64,000 nt of DNA from Paenibacillus sp. V4I3 (lineage in GTDB: Bacteria > Bacillota > Bacilli > Paenibacillales > NBRC-103111), in assembly GCF_030817215.1 (NCBI RefSeq), contig NZ_JAUSZA010000001.1, forward strand, positions 822,501 to 886,500. Direction: 5' to 3'. The notes under the pieces are model-generated. The model had not been told where the DNA came from, made no database searches, and was given only the letters and a program-made list of their open reading frames with translations. Below are positions 1 to 8,725 of the stretch, piece by piece; position 1 is the stretch's first letter, and the number at the start of each line of letters is the position of its first letter. The position numbers were made by a program, and so were the translations under genes.

Positions 1-312
1 GTAATCTGCAATTAGCTTAAGCACACGTGTGTGCCAAGTCTGCAGATCTTCGGCATTCTGCGCTTTGTCCAAGCTCCAGAGTCGGGCCAGATGCTTGTGT
101 GGATCAAAACCTTTGAGAATGTCGCCGCCCACGCGTTGGGTTGGAGAAGAAGGCAGGGTAATCCCTGTCTCTTTCTCTAGCGCGGTCAATTTATTGTATA
201 AAGCATCCCACTCGGCATCGGAAATCGCCGGTTGATCAAGCGTGTAGTAGTTATGATTGTGCTTGTTGATTTCTTGGATGAGGGTTTTCATTGCCGCGAT
301 GGCATCTGTCAT
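1..312 (-). CDS. ligA: NAD-dependent DNA ligase, N-terminal part (partial)
   Basis: This is the first 104 codons of an NAD-dependent DNA ligase, which seals nicks in replication and repair. The visible part is domain Ia (NAD/NMN binding, with the NYYTLD-type Tyr pair) and the start of the adenylation domain, including SPTQRVGG, a family hallmark. The adenylated lysine of the KxDG motif lies beyond the left edge. The family segment usually reading PMLSL is RLWSL here. The ATG at 312 has an AGAGGAAGAG-type ribosome site upstream; an in-frame ATG at 291 is a weaker alternative. It lies 64 bases downstream of pcrA on the same strand, as in the Bacillus pcrB-pcrA-ligA operon. Confidence 0.88.
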   Translation of the reverse strand, partial: MTDAIAAMKTLIQEINKHNHNYYTLDQPAISDAEWDALYNKLTALEKETGITLPSSPTQRVGGDILKGFDPHKHLARLWSLDKAQNAEDLQTWHTRVLKLIADY

Positions 313-376
313 TACGGGCTCTTCCTCTCTAATGGGTAATAGGGTGGGTCCGGCAAATAAAGGCGAAAAGCGGCTC

Positions 377-2734
377 CTATTCTTTCGTAATAGGAGCGAA
401 CTTCGCGAGCAGGCGCTTCAAGCCAACAGGCGCCGGGAAAGCAATTTGCAGCTCGGTATCATCACCCGAGCCTTTCACTGACACAACGGTGCCGATGCCC
501 CACTTGCCATGCGACACTTTGTCGCTGGCTTTGTAGTCCGGCACCGCGCCGCCTGCGGCAGGCTGCGGAGCCCGGAACGCAGCCGGCTTCGCCCCGGCTG
601 CAGGGCTTGGCGCAGCCGCGCCCGTACTAGGCCGTCCGAACGAGGACGGCGTGCCCCAAGCGGACGAGCCGGCGGAGCCGCGGCCCGCTTGTGAGGCAGT
701 GGCGCTGCTGCCACTGCTGCCCCACGAGCTGGTGCTAGTGCGGCCAGCTCGCGAGAAGCCTCCACCGATGGAACCGCCCATCGAGACATTCTCCAGGAGC
801 TCCTTCGGAATCTCCTGAAGGAATCTCGATGGCGCGTTCGCCGCGGTGCGGCCAAAGAGCGTGCGCATACGGGCGCACGTGAGGAAAAGCTCTTGCTCGG
901 CGCGCGTGATGCCGACATAGGCCAAACGGCGCTCCTCTTCTAGCTCTTCGTTATCGGCGAAGGCACGGCTATGCGGGAAGACGCCTTCTTCCATTCCGAT
1001 GATGAATACTACCGGGAACTCTAGGCCTTTGGCGCTGTGCATCGTCATGAGCACAACGGCGTCCTGCTCTTCCTCGCTTTTTTCTTTATCCAGCGTATCG
1101 ATATCGGCGATAAGCGCCAAATCGGTCAGGAACGAAATGAGTGACTTGTCCTCGTTACGTTTCTCAAAGTCCATCGTCACAGACAGGAACTCCTCGATAT
1201 TTTCGAGACGAGCCTTGGATTCAATCGTATTCTCGCGCTGCATCTCTAGACGGTACTGCGACATCTCCAATATTTTCTCGGTGAGTTCAGTTACAGATAA
1301 GTATTCAACCATGCGGTTCAGGTTATCAATCATTTCGCGGAAATCTGCTAAAGCGTGCTTAGCCTTCGTCGTGATCTCTAATGAATCGACTTCCTCCAGC
1401 ATGGCATATAGTGAAATACCTCTTCGCCCTGCCATATCGGCCACTCTGTCCATCGAGGTGTCACCAATGCCCCGCTTCGGCACGTTCACGATTCGACTCA
1501 AGCTGATATCATCGTCCGGATTGGAGATGAGGCGCAGATACGCCAAGATATCCTTAATCTCTTTCCGGTCGTAGAACTTTACGCCGCCAACGATGGTGTA
1601 TTGGATATCGGATTTAATGAGAATTTCCTCAATTACCCGAGATTGTGCGTTCGTCCGGTACAAAATAGCGTGATGACCGAACTTTTTACCATTCGACTTA
1701 TTCTTATTAATTTCACTAGTAACGAAGTAGCCTTCTTCGTGCTCGGAATCGGCTTGATACAGCTTAATCCTTACGCCGCCCTCTTTATCCGTCCATAAGT
1801 TTTTGGGCTTACGGCCCGTATTGTTGGCGATGACCTTATTGGCAGCCTGCAAAATATTAGATGTGGAGCGATAATTTTGCTCCAAAAGAATAGCTGTTGC
1901 ATTCGGATAATCTTTTTCAAAATTAAGGATATTAGAAATGTCAGCCCCACGCCAACGGTAAATAGACTGATCACTATCTCCCACAACGCAAATGCGCTGA
2001 TGTTTGGCCGCAATCATTTGACACAGCATATACTGCGCTCGGTTCGTATCCTGATACTCATCGACATGGATATATTGAAATTTATTTTGATAAAACTCCA
2101 GAACCTCTGGAACTTCATTAAACAAATGAATGGTTGCCATAATTAAATCATCAAAATCCAGGGAATTGTTGCTTCTAAGCTTCTTCTGATAAAGCGTATA
2201 GATTTTCGAGGTCAACCCGTCGAAGTAGTCACCGATTTTATCCTCAAATTGTTTAGGAGAGATGAGTTCATTTTTGGCTGTAGAAATGGCCGCTTGAAAG
2301 GTCTTAGGTTCGAACTTCTTGGTATCAATATTCAGTTCTTTGCAGCACGTTTTGATGACCGACAACTGATCACCGGAATCTAGAATGGTAAAATTCGAGG
2401 TGAAACCGATGCGTGAAATATCTCTGCGCAGCATGCGTACACACATGGAGTGAAACGTGGAAACCCAAATATCATTCCCACTGCCGCCAACCAACTTGCC
2501 GACACGATCCTGCATCTCACGTGCCGCTTTATTCGTAAATGTAAGGGCCAAAATGCTCCATGGCGCCGCTTTGCGCGTGCCGATTAAGTAAGCAATACGA
2601 TGCGTCAGCACCCGTGTCTTCCCGCTTCCCGCTCCAGCCATAATCAGAAGTGGGCCGTCGACAGCTTCGACTGCTTTGCGCTGCTCGGGATTCAACCTTT
2701 TAATCGCATCTAAAATATTGACTGTCTCGTTCAT
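377..2734 (-). CDS. pcrA: ATP-dependent DNA helicase PcrA (UvrD/Rep superfamily 1)
   Basis: A 3'-5' superfamily 1A helicase acting in nucleotide excision repair, replication restart and removal of RecA filaments or stalled RNA polymerase. The protein is 785 residues. The Walker A motif AGAGSGKT is at residues 33-40, the Walker B motif DEYQDTN near residue 220, and the late helicase motifs ([25 protein letters not shown]) are intact. A Ser/Gly/Ala-rich linker near residues 650-720 makes it somewhat longer than the roughly 740-residue family norm. The C-terminus ([14 protein letters not shown]) is the Tudor-like RNA polymerase-binding domain. The start lies three bases after the pcrB stop, with an AGGAAGG site inside the end of pcrB, so the two are translated from one message. 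Confidence 0.97.
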   Translation of the reverse strand: MNETVNILDAIKRLNPEQRKAVEAVDGPLLIMAGAGSGKTRVLTHRIAYLIGTRKAAPWSILALTFTNKAAREMQDRVGKLVGGSGNDIWVSTFHSMCVRMLRRDISRIGFTSNFTILDSGDQLSVIKTCCKELNIDTKKFEPKTFQAAISTAKNELISPKQFEDKIGDYFDGLTSKIYTLYQKKLRSNNSLDFDDLIMATIHLFNEVPEVLEFYQNKFQYIHVDEYQDTNRAQYMLCQMIAAKHQRICVVGDSDQSIYRWRGADISNILNFEKDYPNATAILLEQNYRSTSNILQAANKVIANNTGRKPKNLWTDKEGGVRIKLYQADSEHEEGYFVTSEINKNKSNGKKFGHHAILYRTNAQSRVIEEILIKSDIQYTIVGGVKFYDRKEIKDILAYLRLISNPDDDISLSRIVNVPKRGIGDTSMDRVADMAGRRGISLYAMLEEVDSLEITTKAKHALADFREMIDNLNRMVEYLSVTELTEKILEMSQYRLEMQRENTIESKARLENIEEFLSVTMDFEKRNEDKSLISFLTDLALIADIDTLDKEKSEEEQDAVVLMTMHSAKGLEFPVVFIIGMEEGVFPHSRAFADNEELEEERRLAYVGITRAEQELFLTCARMRTLFGRTAANAPSRFLQEIPKELLENVSMGGSIGGGFSRAGRTSTSSWGSSGSSATASQAGRGSAGSSAWGTPSSFGRPSTGAAAPSPAAGAKPAAFRAPQPAAGGAVPDYKASDKVSHGKWGIGTVVSVKGSGDDTELQIAFPAPVGLKRLLAKFAPITKE

Positions 2735-2737
2735 AAG

Positions 2738-3433
2738 TTACCTTCCTGTTCTATCAAAGTTCACGGTCTGAAGCGCCTGCTCCAGATCACTATAAATAAT
2801 GTTACCGACGACGATGGTATCTGCGACCTCCGCTGCTTGCTGCGCTTTATCTAGGCTGTCAATGCCGCCACCATACAATAAACGGGCATTCTCCAGCACT
2901 TGTCGCGTCCGCCGCACCAACTCCATATCTCCAAACACACCGCTATATTCCAAATAAACAATAGACATGTGAAATAGCTTGTCCGCCATGCGTGCATATG
3001 CAGCAACATCCTTGGCATCCAAGTTCGTACGAGCCGATGTTAATTGCGCAGCCATAGCTTCGCCATTTAGAATAATGTAGCCTTCAGCTATAATTTCGTC
3101 CCAATTTAGCATAGAACCATATTCCTTCAACGCCTCGTGATGCTGCCCAACGATCCATTTCGGATCATCCGCATTCAGCACAATCGGGATTAGGAATAAA
3201 TCAAACCCTGGAACGATGGCCTCTTGATTGGATATCTCCAGCACACAGGGCACCTCATACTGACGAATCCGAGATAGAAGATCTACCGTGTTATCAAAAG
3301 TTACTCCCGTTGAACCACCCACCATGATCGCATCTGTCCCAGACTGGCATAGCCGATCGAGCGCTTCATCTGAGATTTCCCGATCTGGGTCAAGCTTAAA
3401 TACATGCTTCCACTTGCGTATATCGACGATCAA
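2738..3433 (-). CDS. pcrB: Heptaprenylglyceryl phosphate synthase PcrB
   Basis: A TIM-barrel prenyltransferase that joins heptaprenyl diphosphate to sn-glycerol-1-phosphate, giving archaea-type ether lipid precursors in Bacillales. Family signatures include KWHVFKLDP-like (here WKHVFKLDP), GTDAIMVGGSTG, the YLEYSG active-site segment and the phosphate-binding LLYGGGI and DTIVVGN loops. I chose the TTG at 3433, which sits 6 bases after a GGAGGG ribosome site and gives 231 residues, matching the family. The frame is open to an ATG at 3475, but that extension has no ribosome site. It is first in an operon with pcrA and ligA. Confidence 0.93.
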   Translation of the reverse strand: MIVDIRKWKHVFKLDPDREISDEALDRLCQSGTDAIMVGGSTGVTFDNTVDLLSRIRQYEVPCVLEISNQEAIVPGFDLFLIPIVLNADDPKWIVGQHHEALKEYGSMLNWDEIIAEGYIILNGEAMAAQLTSARTNLDAKDVAAYARMADKLFHMSIVYLEYSGVFGDMELVRRTRQVLENARLLYGGGIDSLDKAQQAAEVADTIVVGNIIYSDLEQALQTVNFDRTGR

Positions 3434-3476
3434 TTGTTTCCCTCCGATTAGGCGGCAATACTGCCATACTATCAAC

Positions 3477-3505
3477 AGTCTATGCTACGTATCCAGGTGT
3501 GTCAA
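3477..3505 (-). promoter_or_regulatory. Sigma-A-type promoter of pcrB-pcrA-ligA
   Basis: On the minus strand, a perfect -35 TTGACA (3505-3500) is followed by a 17-base spacer and TAGACT (3482-3477) as the -10, about 45 bases upstream of the pcrB TTG start. Confidence 0.6.
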
Positions 3506-3510
3506 ATGAC

Positions 3511-3537
3511 AAAAGACGGGCTAAGCGCCCGTCTTTT
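3511..3537 (-). terminator. Rho-independent terminator
   Basis: A perfect 11-bp inverted repeat (AAAAGACGGGC / GCCCGTCTTTT) with a 5-base loop. It lies just downstream of the lipoprotein gene and upstream of the pcrB promoter, so it separates the two transcripts. Confidence 0.85.
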
Positions 3538-3613
3538 CAAGGAATATGAACGTAATGTTATCTGATCTGCGTTGAAGCTTGATTTCCGACTAAATACGCA
3601 CAAATGTTCCCAA

Positions 3614-4087
3614 TTATTTGACTTCAATATTAAGAATTTTCTCTACATTGATATCCTTATGATCATTTTGCTGAAGCTCGAGTCTGATCTCATGTTTACC
3701 TGCCGCTAAATTGGTCAGTGTTAATGGACCCGTTTTGCCAATCATCGCTTTCTGCTTACCATCCACGTACAAATGCAAATGTCCTTCTCCCTGTACGGCT
3801 TTCTGATCCATATGATCCGCTATCTGAAAGTTACTTGTCTGATACGTGATCGTAACGTTTCTGCCCTCTACTTTATAATCGGCATCGATGGCTGGCTTGG
3901 CGCCCGAGACCACCGTCTTCACACTGCTTTCCGTCTTCCCTTGAGCCACTGTAGTCGCTGCCTTGGGATCCTTCAAGCCTGCTGCACCGCTACTAGCAAC
4001 TTCCTCTTTGGAACCGCATGCTGTAGTTAATGCTCCTAGTACAATTAAAGCAGCTGCGCCGTAAATCCACGTTTTTCTCATCAGCAT
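3614..4087 (-). CDS. Predicted lipoprotein of unknown function
   Basis: A 157-residue secreted lipoprotein: a basic N-terminus, a hydrophobic stretch and the lipobox LTTAC with Cys24, followed by a Ser/Lys/Ala-rich linker. The C-terminal half is a small beta-rich domain containing HLHLYVDG and AAGKHEIRLELQQNDH, which resembles cupredoxin-like or DUF4399-type extracellular domains; I do not recognise the exact family. The ATG at 4087 is 6 bases after a GAAGGG site. A GTG at 4093 and an ATG at 4081 are alternatives. It is flanked by terminators and is probably monocistronic. Confidence 0.75.
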   Translation of the reverse strand: MLMRKTWIYGAAALIVLGALTTACGSKEEVASSGAAGLKDPKAATTVAQGKTESSVKTVVSGAKPAIDADYKVEGRNVTITYQTSNFQIADHMDQKAVQGEGHLHLYVDGKQKAMIGKTGPLTLTNLAAGKHEIRLELQQNDHKDINVEKILNIEVK

Positions 4088-4220
4088 TTGCACCCTTCTC
4101 CCATAAGTTTGGACATCCTATGTTCCTTATATATGAGTGACAAGCTGGTTCCATTCCATGATTATGAGAAAAGTGGGACAAAATAAATAAAACATATTTT
4201 GGAGCGATGGGATGTTAGAT

Positions 4221-4260
4221 AAAAAAAGACGCCCCTTAGCTATAAGCTAGGACGTCTTGG
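4221..4260 (-). terminator. Rho-independent terminator after the coat gene pair
   Basis: A hairpin with arms AAGACG and CTTAGCT / AGCTAGG and CGTCTT around an ATA loop. On the minus strand it is followed by a run of seven T (4227-4221). It lies 21 bases past the CotF-like stop. Confidence 0.85.
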
Positions 4261-4280
4261 TCTTGAGGGAGAAATGCGAT

Positions 4281-5099
4281 TTAGAAGCTGTATTTACTTC
4301 CCTCATGTTGTTGTTTACTGAGATAAGAGCTTTCACCTGCCGTCGAGGTCTGAGTACCTGTTTGACTGCGGGAAGCGCTGGTAGAACTTGCTGTTTTGCT
4401 AGCAATGCCAGCATTTTCAGATGCGCTGTATCCGGATGATGCGGAATAACCTTGAGATTGACCGTAGCCAGATTGTCCGTAATTCTGGTCTTGAAAATTT
4501 TGTCCTTGCTGGTTGCTAATATAGGCTTGCTGTTGACTTGTCTGGTTTGGTGAAGACTGTGTATGGGTTGAATAGCCTTGCCCTTGATTATTGTATACCG
4601 CATTAGGATATTGGGAGGCACTAATCATCGGTTGAATTGGTGTTTGTGTTTGGTATAAAGCTGCAATTTGGTTTTGTTGTTGACTCTGCTGCTGATGTTG
4701 TTGCTGCTGGGCTATAGTCATCTGGTCTTGCTGCTGAAAGCTCGCCGCGTTGGATTGACTCAAATTTTGTTGTACAAAGGACTGCAGCTGAGCTGCGGTC
4801 TGGCTTTGTTTCTGCAGCTCTTGCTGAATTTGCTGCTGAGGAGCAGCTTGAATCTCATATTGGCCAAGCTTCTGGATTTCCTGAAATACGGCAGCTTGAT
4901 CCTGCAGTGTCTGTTGCAGTAACGACTGGAAGGTCTGCCTGATCTGTGGATTAGCAGCCTCCAAAGCTGCAGTCGTATATTCACGAGCACAGCGTTTCAA
5001 CTCATTTAAAACAAAGTTTGCAAGGTCCTCGTCTTTTAATTGTACTTGTTGCTGGTGAGATTGCTGCTGCTGTTGTTGATACGGGTTTTGCTGATACAT
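4281..5099 (-). CDS. CotF-like spore coat protein with a glutamine-rich tail
   Basis: A 272-residue protein. Residues about 20-85 form a helical Coat_F-type domain (DLANFVLNELKRCAREY... and the second helix with LLQQTLQDQ), the ferritin-like four-helix pattern of CotF/YhcQ spore coat proteins. The rest is low complexity: Gln-rich to about residue 210, then Ser/Tyr/Gly-rich with SGYGQSQGY- and SGYSASE-type units. Such sequence is common in self-assembling coat layers, but that role is inferred. It has a strong AGGAGGTG site and follows the small 5129-5353 gene by 29 bases, so the two are probably one sporulation operon. I could not identify a sporulation sigma promoter with confidence. Confidence 0.8.
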   Translation of the reverse strand: MYQQNPYQQQQQQSHQQQVQLKDEDLANFVLNELKRCAREYTTAALEAANPQIRQTFQSLLQQTLQDQAAVFQEIQKLGQYEIQAAPQQQIQQELQKQSQTAAQLQSFVQQNLSQSNAASFQQQDQMTIAQQQQHQQQSQQQNQIAALYQTQTPIQPMISASQYPNAVYNNQGQGYSTHTQSSPNQTSQQQAYISNQQGQNFQDQNYGQSGYGQSQGYSASSGYSASENAGIASKTASSTSASRSQTGTQTSTAGESSYLSKQQHEGSKYSF

Positions 5100-5128
5100 G
5101 CTTCTTACACCTCCTATTTATGTGCGAA

Positions 5129-5353
5129 TTAATGGGTAATGCCTGATTGCTGCTGTAGGGTGTTGATGAGGACGCTAATGTTTTGCAGTCGCTCCTGAGA
5201 AAGATGAGACAAGGTTTGTTTCAAGGACTGACTTTGGCTGTTCACCGCTCCTTGTACACAAAGCTTTGCTAACAACTCCTCATTTTTCAGCGTATCCGCT
5301 AGGTATAAAAGCTCTTTGCCGGAAATGTTTTGGTTCCCTTGATTGCTGTACAT
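5129..5353 (-). CDS. Small coat-associated protein, unknown
   Basis: A 74-residue helical protein (SGKELLYLADTLKNEELLAK, then a second Leu-rich helix). It resembles a short, half-length version of the Coat_F fold and is co-oriented directly upstream of the CotF-like gene. An AAAGGAGG site precedes the ATG by about 9 bases. It may be a partner subunit of the neighbour; that is inferred from position and helical pattern only. Confidence 0.75.
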   Translation of the reverse strand: MYSNQGNQNISGKELLYLADTLKNEELLAKLCVQGAVNSQSQSLKQTLSHLSQERLQNISVLINTLQQQSGITH

Positions 5354-5482
5354 GTGAATGTTACCTCCTTTCCATTCCTTTCTCGTAGGTTTCCCAAAAT
5401 ATTCCGTTTTATGTACCGTTGGTAAAAAAAGTTAATCAAAATCTTGAAAAACTAGGTCTCATGCAGCTTCAGCTGTATCAAG

Positions 5483-5550
5483 GTTGTACATCATACAACT
5501 TTGGTGAAGCTAATTGGTGCTATCTACCCGATTGTTGTAAAAAATACAAC
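5483..5550. repeat. Two 17-bp palindromes in the 5354-5685 gap
   Basis: GTTGTA-CATCA-TACAAC (5483-5499) and GTTGTA-AAAAA-TACAAC (5534-5550) are perfect 6-bp inverted repeats around a 5-base centre. They belong to a family repeated at 19.74-19.92 kb. The remainder of this 330-base gap, which separates the coat genes from the downstream end of the ABC operon, shows no gene. Confidence 0.8.
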
Positions 5551-5685
5551 ATGTCCGGCCTAAAATGAGCGCTTTGAACAGAATTGGGTAAAGTTCTTGT
5601 ACAAATCTCGACTCCCCACTGGGAAGAAAACAAGAAGAAAAACTGCCCCCACAGCACGTTTGAACTGTAGAGAGCAGTTTTCCTG

Positions 5686-6618
5686 TTAAGAGGCGGGCTG
5701 AGCCGGTTTGCCGGCATAGGCATCCACCAATTTCTGTATTTCTGCGGATGTAAGCAGGTACGCCCACTGACCGCCTTGCTTCGCCAACCAGACTTGATCT
5801 TGGCTTAGCTTGCCTTCATAGATCTCGGTGACCTCTTTGCCATCTACAGACAATCCAAGCTCTACTTTGAGCTCACCGCCCGCAGCTGGCTTCTGAGCCG
5901 CTGGCTGTGGAAGCTCAGCACTGTGCAGGAAGATCAGCTCATCCAGCAGCGGATTCGCCTCCGCGCCTTTCAGCTCTTTATCACCAAGCTTCCAGTTCGC
6001 CTCAGCAGCCACCTTGTCTTTGTCTGTTTTGGTAAGCGTCCAGGTCTGACCTTTCCACGTCAGCTTTACGCTCTGCACCTTGTCGCTCTCGAATTGGAAT
6101 GGACTAGCATCAGTAAAGTCTACCGGTTCTTTGCTGAGGGCAGAGAGCGACTGATCACTCACCTGATACACAGCAGGAGATCCCTCCACCTGAACATAGG
6201 AGAAGCCTTCAATAGGAAGAGCCGTACCCACCAGCAGTCCTTTCTTCGAGCCGTCTTTTAACGTAACTTCATAAGTTCCAAGCGGCTTATCTAACCCATA
6301 GTTGGATAGATTACTTACCTGATCTTCAACTAGTTTCGTTGATGTCACCAGTCCGAGGGCATCCAACCATGAACCCACTTGATTCGTATTGATCGGCGCT
6401 GCTGCAGGGCTTTTCATCTCCCATCCGCTGCCGCTCCGTGCTAATTCGATCTGCTGCGCCTCTGTTTTTACATGAATGGACTGCACGTCTTCTTGCTTAA
6501 GTGTGATGAGCGATTTCGGGTCATCTTTTTTCTCTTGAAAGAAGTCTTTGCTCGAAGCGTACCAAAAACCGCCGATACAAATAACGACTAACAGAATCGT
6601 AGGAATAAACCGTTTCAT
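5686..6618 (-). CDS. DUF4340-type membrane-anchored protein
   Basis: A 310-residue protein with one N-terminal membrane segment (residues about 4-20) and an extracytoplasmic domain built of repeated beta units (LVEDQVSNLSNYGLDKPLGTYEV, VYQVSDQSLSAL), typical of the DUF4340 family that accompanies Gld-like ABC transporters. Its ATG overlaps the upstream stop codon (ATGA) and sits behind GGAGGAGGAGA, so translation is coupled. It is last in a four-gene operon with the ATPase, permease and GldG-like protein. Its biochemical role is unknown; it probably works with the GldG-like subunit outside the membrane. Confidence 0.85.
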   Translation of the reverse strand: MKRFIPTILLVVICIGGFWYASSKDFFQEKKDDPKSLITLKQEDVQSIHVKTEAQQIELARSGSGWEMKSPAAAPINTNQVGSWLDALGLVTSTKLVEDQVSNLSNYGLDKPLGTYEVTLKDGSKKGLLVGTALPIEGFSYVQVEGSPAVYQVSDQSLSALSKEPVDFTDASPFQFESDKVQSVKLTWKGQTWTLTKTDKDKVAAEANWKLGDKELKGAEANPLLDELIFLHSAELPQPAAQKPAAGGELKVELGLSVDGKEVTEIYEGKLSQDQVWLAKQGGQWAYLLTSAEIQKLVDAYAGKPAQPAS

Positions 6619-8003
6619 CCTCGTCTCCTCCTCCACCAGATCAAGCCGCCAATGACTAGGAACAAGAGCGGTAAGAACACGATCGTTACGAGGAAAATAG
6701 TATTCGCTTGGCTAGGCGTAATCATCGCTTGTTGGAACGCATCCCCTTGACGCGGACGGATCGTGATCTGATCCTTCTGTTCCTGCAGCCAGCCGATACT
6801 GTTCAGAGCAAAATCCTTGTTGCCTTGATTCTGAATATCTTCATCTAGTACAAACGTAGATCCGCCTAGAATGACAGCTTTAGGCTTGTTATCCTTGTTA
6901 GCAATCGCATAACCCAGATTCAGCGGTCCTTTGACATCTGTCGCATCCTGCTTAGTTTTGGATTGTGCAAGAAGGTTGATATCTGTTTCCCCGTAAGCTT
7001 TATCTGTTGTTTTCAAAAGCAGAGACTGGGTGTAGTCTGGTGCACTTTCATCCGCATTCAAACTTACAGCCAGCGACAACATCGTAATCAAATTATTGCT
7101 GGACAGCTTGTTGGTAATGTCATGGGGGCCATACTCCGGAATAATCGTCAACGGATCATAGAGCGACGTTTGTTTCGCTTCAATCGCAATCGCATGTTGA
7201 TCCTGAATGCCGTATGTTTTCATGATCGCATCGATATTTTTCCACTTGGTCGCCATATCTTTATTGAAGCCTAACGCCATATAAATCTTGCCTTTATCCT
7301 TCAAATAAGCCTGGATCAGCGCAGCTTCTTTATCATTCAGGTCATTTTGCGGGCCAAGCAGCATGAGCATCTGCGCATCGTCCGGTATTTTACCCTCAAC
7401 GAACAGATTAAGGTCCTTCACGACATAATTAGCGGCTTCCAGACTGCTTTTCAAAATGGTCATGGCATTCAGTGGATATTCCTGATGACCGGAAAGCAGA
7501 TAAACCGTGTGCTTCTCTGTGGACGTGAGGCTCTTAATTGCCTGGGTGAACTTCTCTTCTCCTGAGAACGTGTAGGAGCCATCCTGTTGGCCTACAAACA
7601 ATTCATAGAAATTGATATTCTGCTTTTTAGAACCCATTTCAAAAATAATCGTTCCGCCTTGATCGACACCATACTGCTTGGCCATCGAAGGTTGTTTCAG
7701 CATATCGTATTCATCATACGTAATCTTACCGCTTTGCTTCTTATATTCGGTCACCATATCGGTGACTTGTCGCGTCACAAAACCGTTGTTGTCCCCACTA
7801 TTCGTAAAGGCAACGATGTGAATATCTTGATTTAAGTTTTTGAGTGTGGCAACTGTTTGCTCGGAGAGCGTAAAGCTCTTATTTTTCGTCAAATCGACCT
7901 GAAAGCCTTTCAGCGAATGAAGGAAGATCGTCAGTATAATGAAAATGCCGATAACGGCGATCGATAAAACAGTCGCATTAGTTCCCCGTATCCACTTATT
8001 CAT
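6615..8003 (-). CDS. GldG-like ABC transporter auxiliary protein
   Basis: A 462-residue protein with one N-terminal transmembrane helix, a large extracytoplasmic region (start FQVDLTKNKSFTLSEQTVATL, a signature of the GldG/ABC-2 auxiliary family) and a C-terminal membrane helix ending in WWRRRRG, giving an N-in/C-in hairpin. The mid-domain (VYLLSGHQEYPL, MLLGPQNDLNDKEAALIQAYL) resembles an IFT52/GldG flavodoxin-like fold. The ATG at 8003 follows GGAGGTGA by 5 bases; an upstream TTG at 8018 lacks a site of its own. It lies between the permease and DUF4340 genes. The substrate is unknown. Confidence 0.87.
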   Translation of the reverse strand: MNKWIRGTNATVLSIAVIGIFIILTIFLHSLKGFQVDLTKNKSFTLSEQTVATLKNLNQDIHIVAFTNSGDNNGFVTRQVTDMVTEYKKQSGKITYDEYDMLKQPSMAKQYGVDQGGTIIFEMGSKKQNINFYELFVGQQDGSYTFSGEEKFTQAIKSLTSTEKHTVYLLSGHQEYPLNAMTILKSSLEAANYVVKDLNLFVEGKIPDDAQMLMLLGPQNDLNDKEAALIQAYLKDKGKIYMALGFNKDMATKWKNIDAIMKTYGIQDQHAIAIEAKQTSLYDPLTIIPEYGPHDITNKLSSNNLITMLSLAVSLNADESAPDYTQSLLLKTTDKAYGETDINLLAQSKTKQDATDVKGPLNLGYAIANKDNKPKAVILGGSTFVLDEDIQNQGNKDFALNSIGWLQEQKDQITIRPRQGDAFQQAMITPSQANTIFLVTIVFLPLLFLVIGGLIWWRRRRG

Positions 8004-8008
8004 CCCGC

Positions 8009-8725
8009 TCACCTCCAACGCTTTCTTTCAAGGACTTGTATGCAAAGAACCAGGAACACAGCTGTTAATGTGATATAAAAGAGGATGTCTCCACCGTGCA
8101 GGACGCCCTTTTGCAAGTTCGTCAGATGGCTCGTCAATGAGAATTGAGCGACATAATCCTTCAGCTTGCCTGTCATGCTGCCGCTTACCCAATCAAGCAG
8201 CCACAGCAAAAGCAGTATAACAAAGCCTGAAATACCGGCAACCATCTGATTGTTGGATAAACTGGAAGCGAACAAGCCAATGGCCATCATCGCGCAGCCT
8301 AATAGGAACATACTTAGATAGGACAGCCACATAACTGGCTTATCCAACGTTCCGAAGGCAGACATAATGAGCGGGTAGATCAAGCTGATCCCCACTAGCC
8401 CCACTTGTACAATAAAAGCAGATAAATATTTACCCAGCACGATTTCACCAATACCTGCTGGTGAAGTCAGAAGCAGCTCATCGGTACCTTGACGGAACTC
8501 ATCTGCGATGAGACGCATCGTTAAAAGCGGGATGATAAATAGGTACACGAATGTGGTATTTCCAACAACGGAACGCGCATCCACAATCGGTGGCTGGCCG
8601 TTAACGAAGTTGATGTAGAAGAAGAAGCTCGATAGCAGCACATAGAAAGCGAATGCCACGTAAGCAACAGGTGAAAAGAAATACATTTGCAGCTCTTTCG
8701 AGCAAATGGCCCAGACTCTACGCAT
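8009..8725 (-). CDS. ABC-2 type permease (GldF-like)
   Basis: A 238-residue integral membrane protein with about six transmembrane helices, beginning with a short amphipathic segment (ICSKELQMYFFSPVAYVAF) typical of GldF/ABC-2 permeases. RLIADEFRQGTDELLLTSP is the cytoplasmic coupling segment characteristic of the family. Its start overlaps the end of the ATPase gene by 8 bases, indicating coupled expression and assembly as the membrane half of the transporter. The cargo cannot be read from the sequence. Confidence 0.9.
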   Translation of the reverse strand: MRRVWAICSKELQMYFFSPVAYVAFAFYVLLSSFFFYINFVNGQPPIVDARSVVGNTTFVYLFIIPLLTMRLIADEFRQGTDELLLTSPAGIGEIVLGKYLSAFIVQVGLVGISLIYPLIMSAFGTLDKPVMWLSYLSMFLLGCAMMAIGLFASSLSNNQMVAGISGFVILLLLWLLDWVSGSMTGKLKDYVAQFSLTSHLTNLQKGVLHGGDILFYITLTAVFLVLCIQVLERKRWR

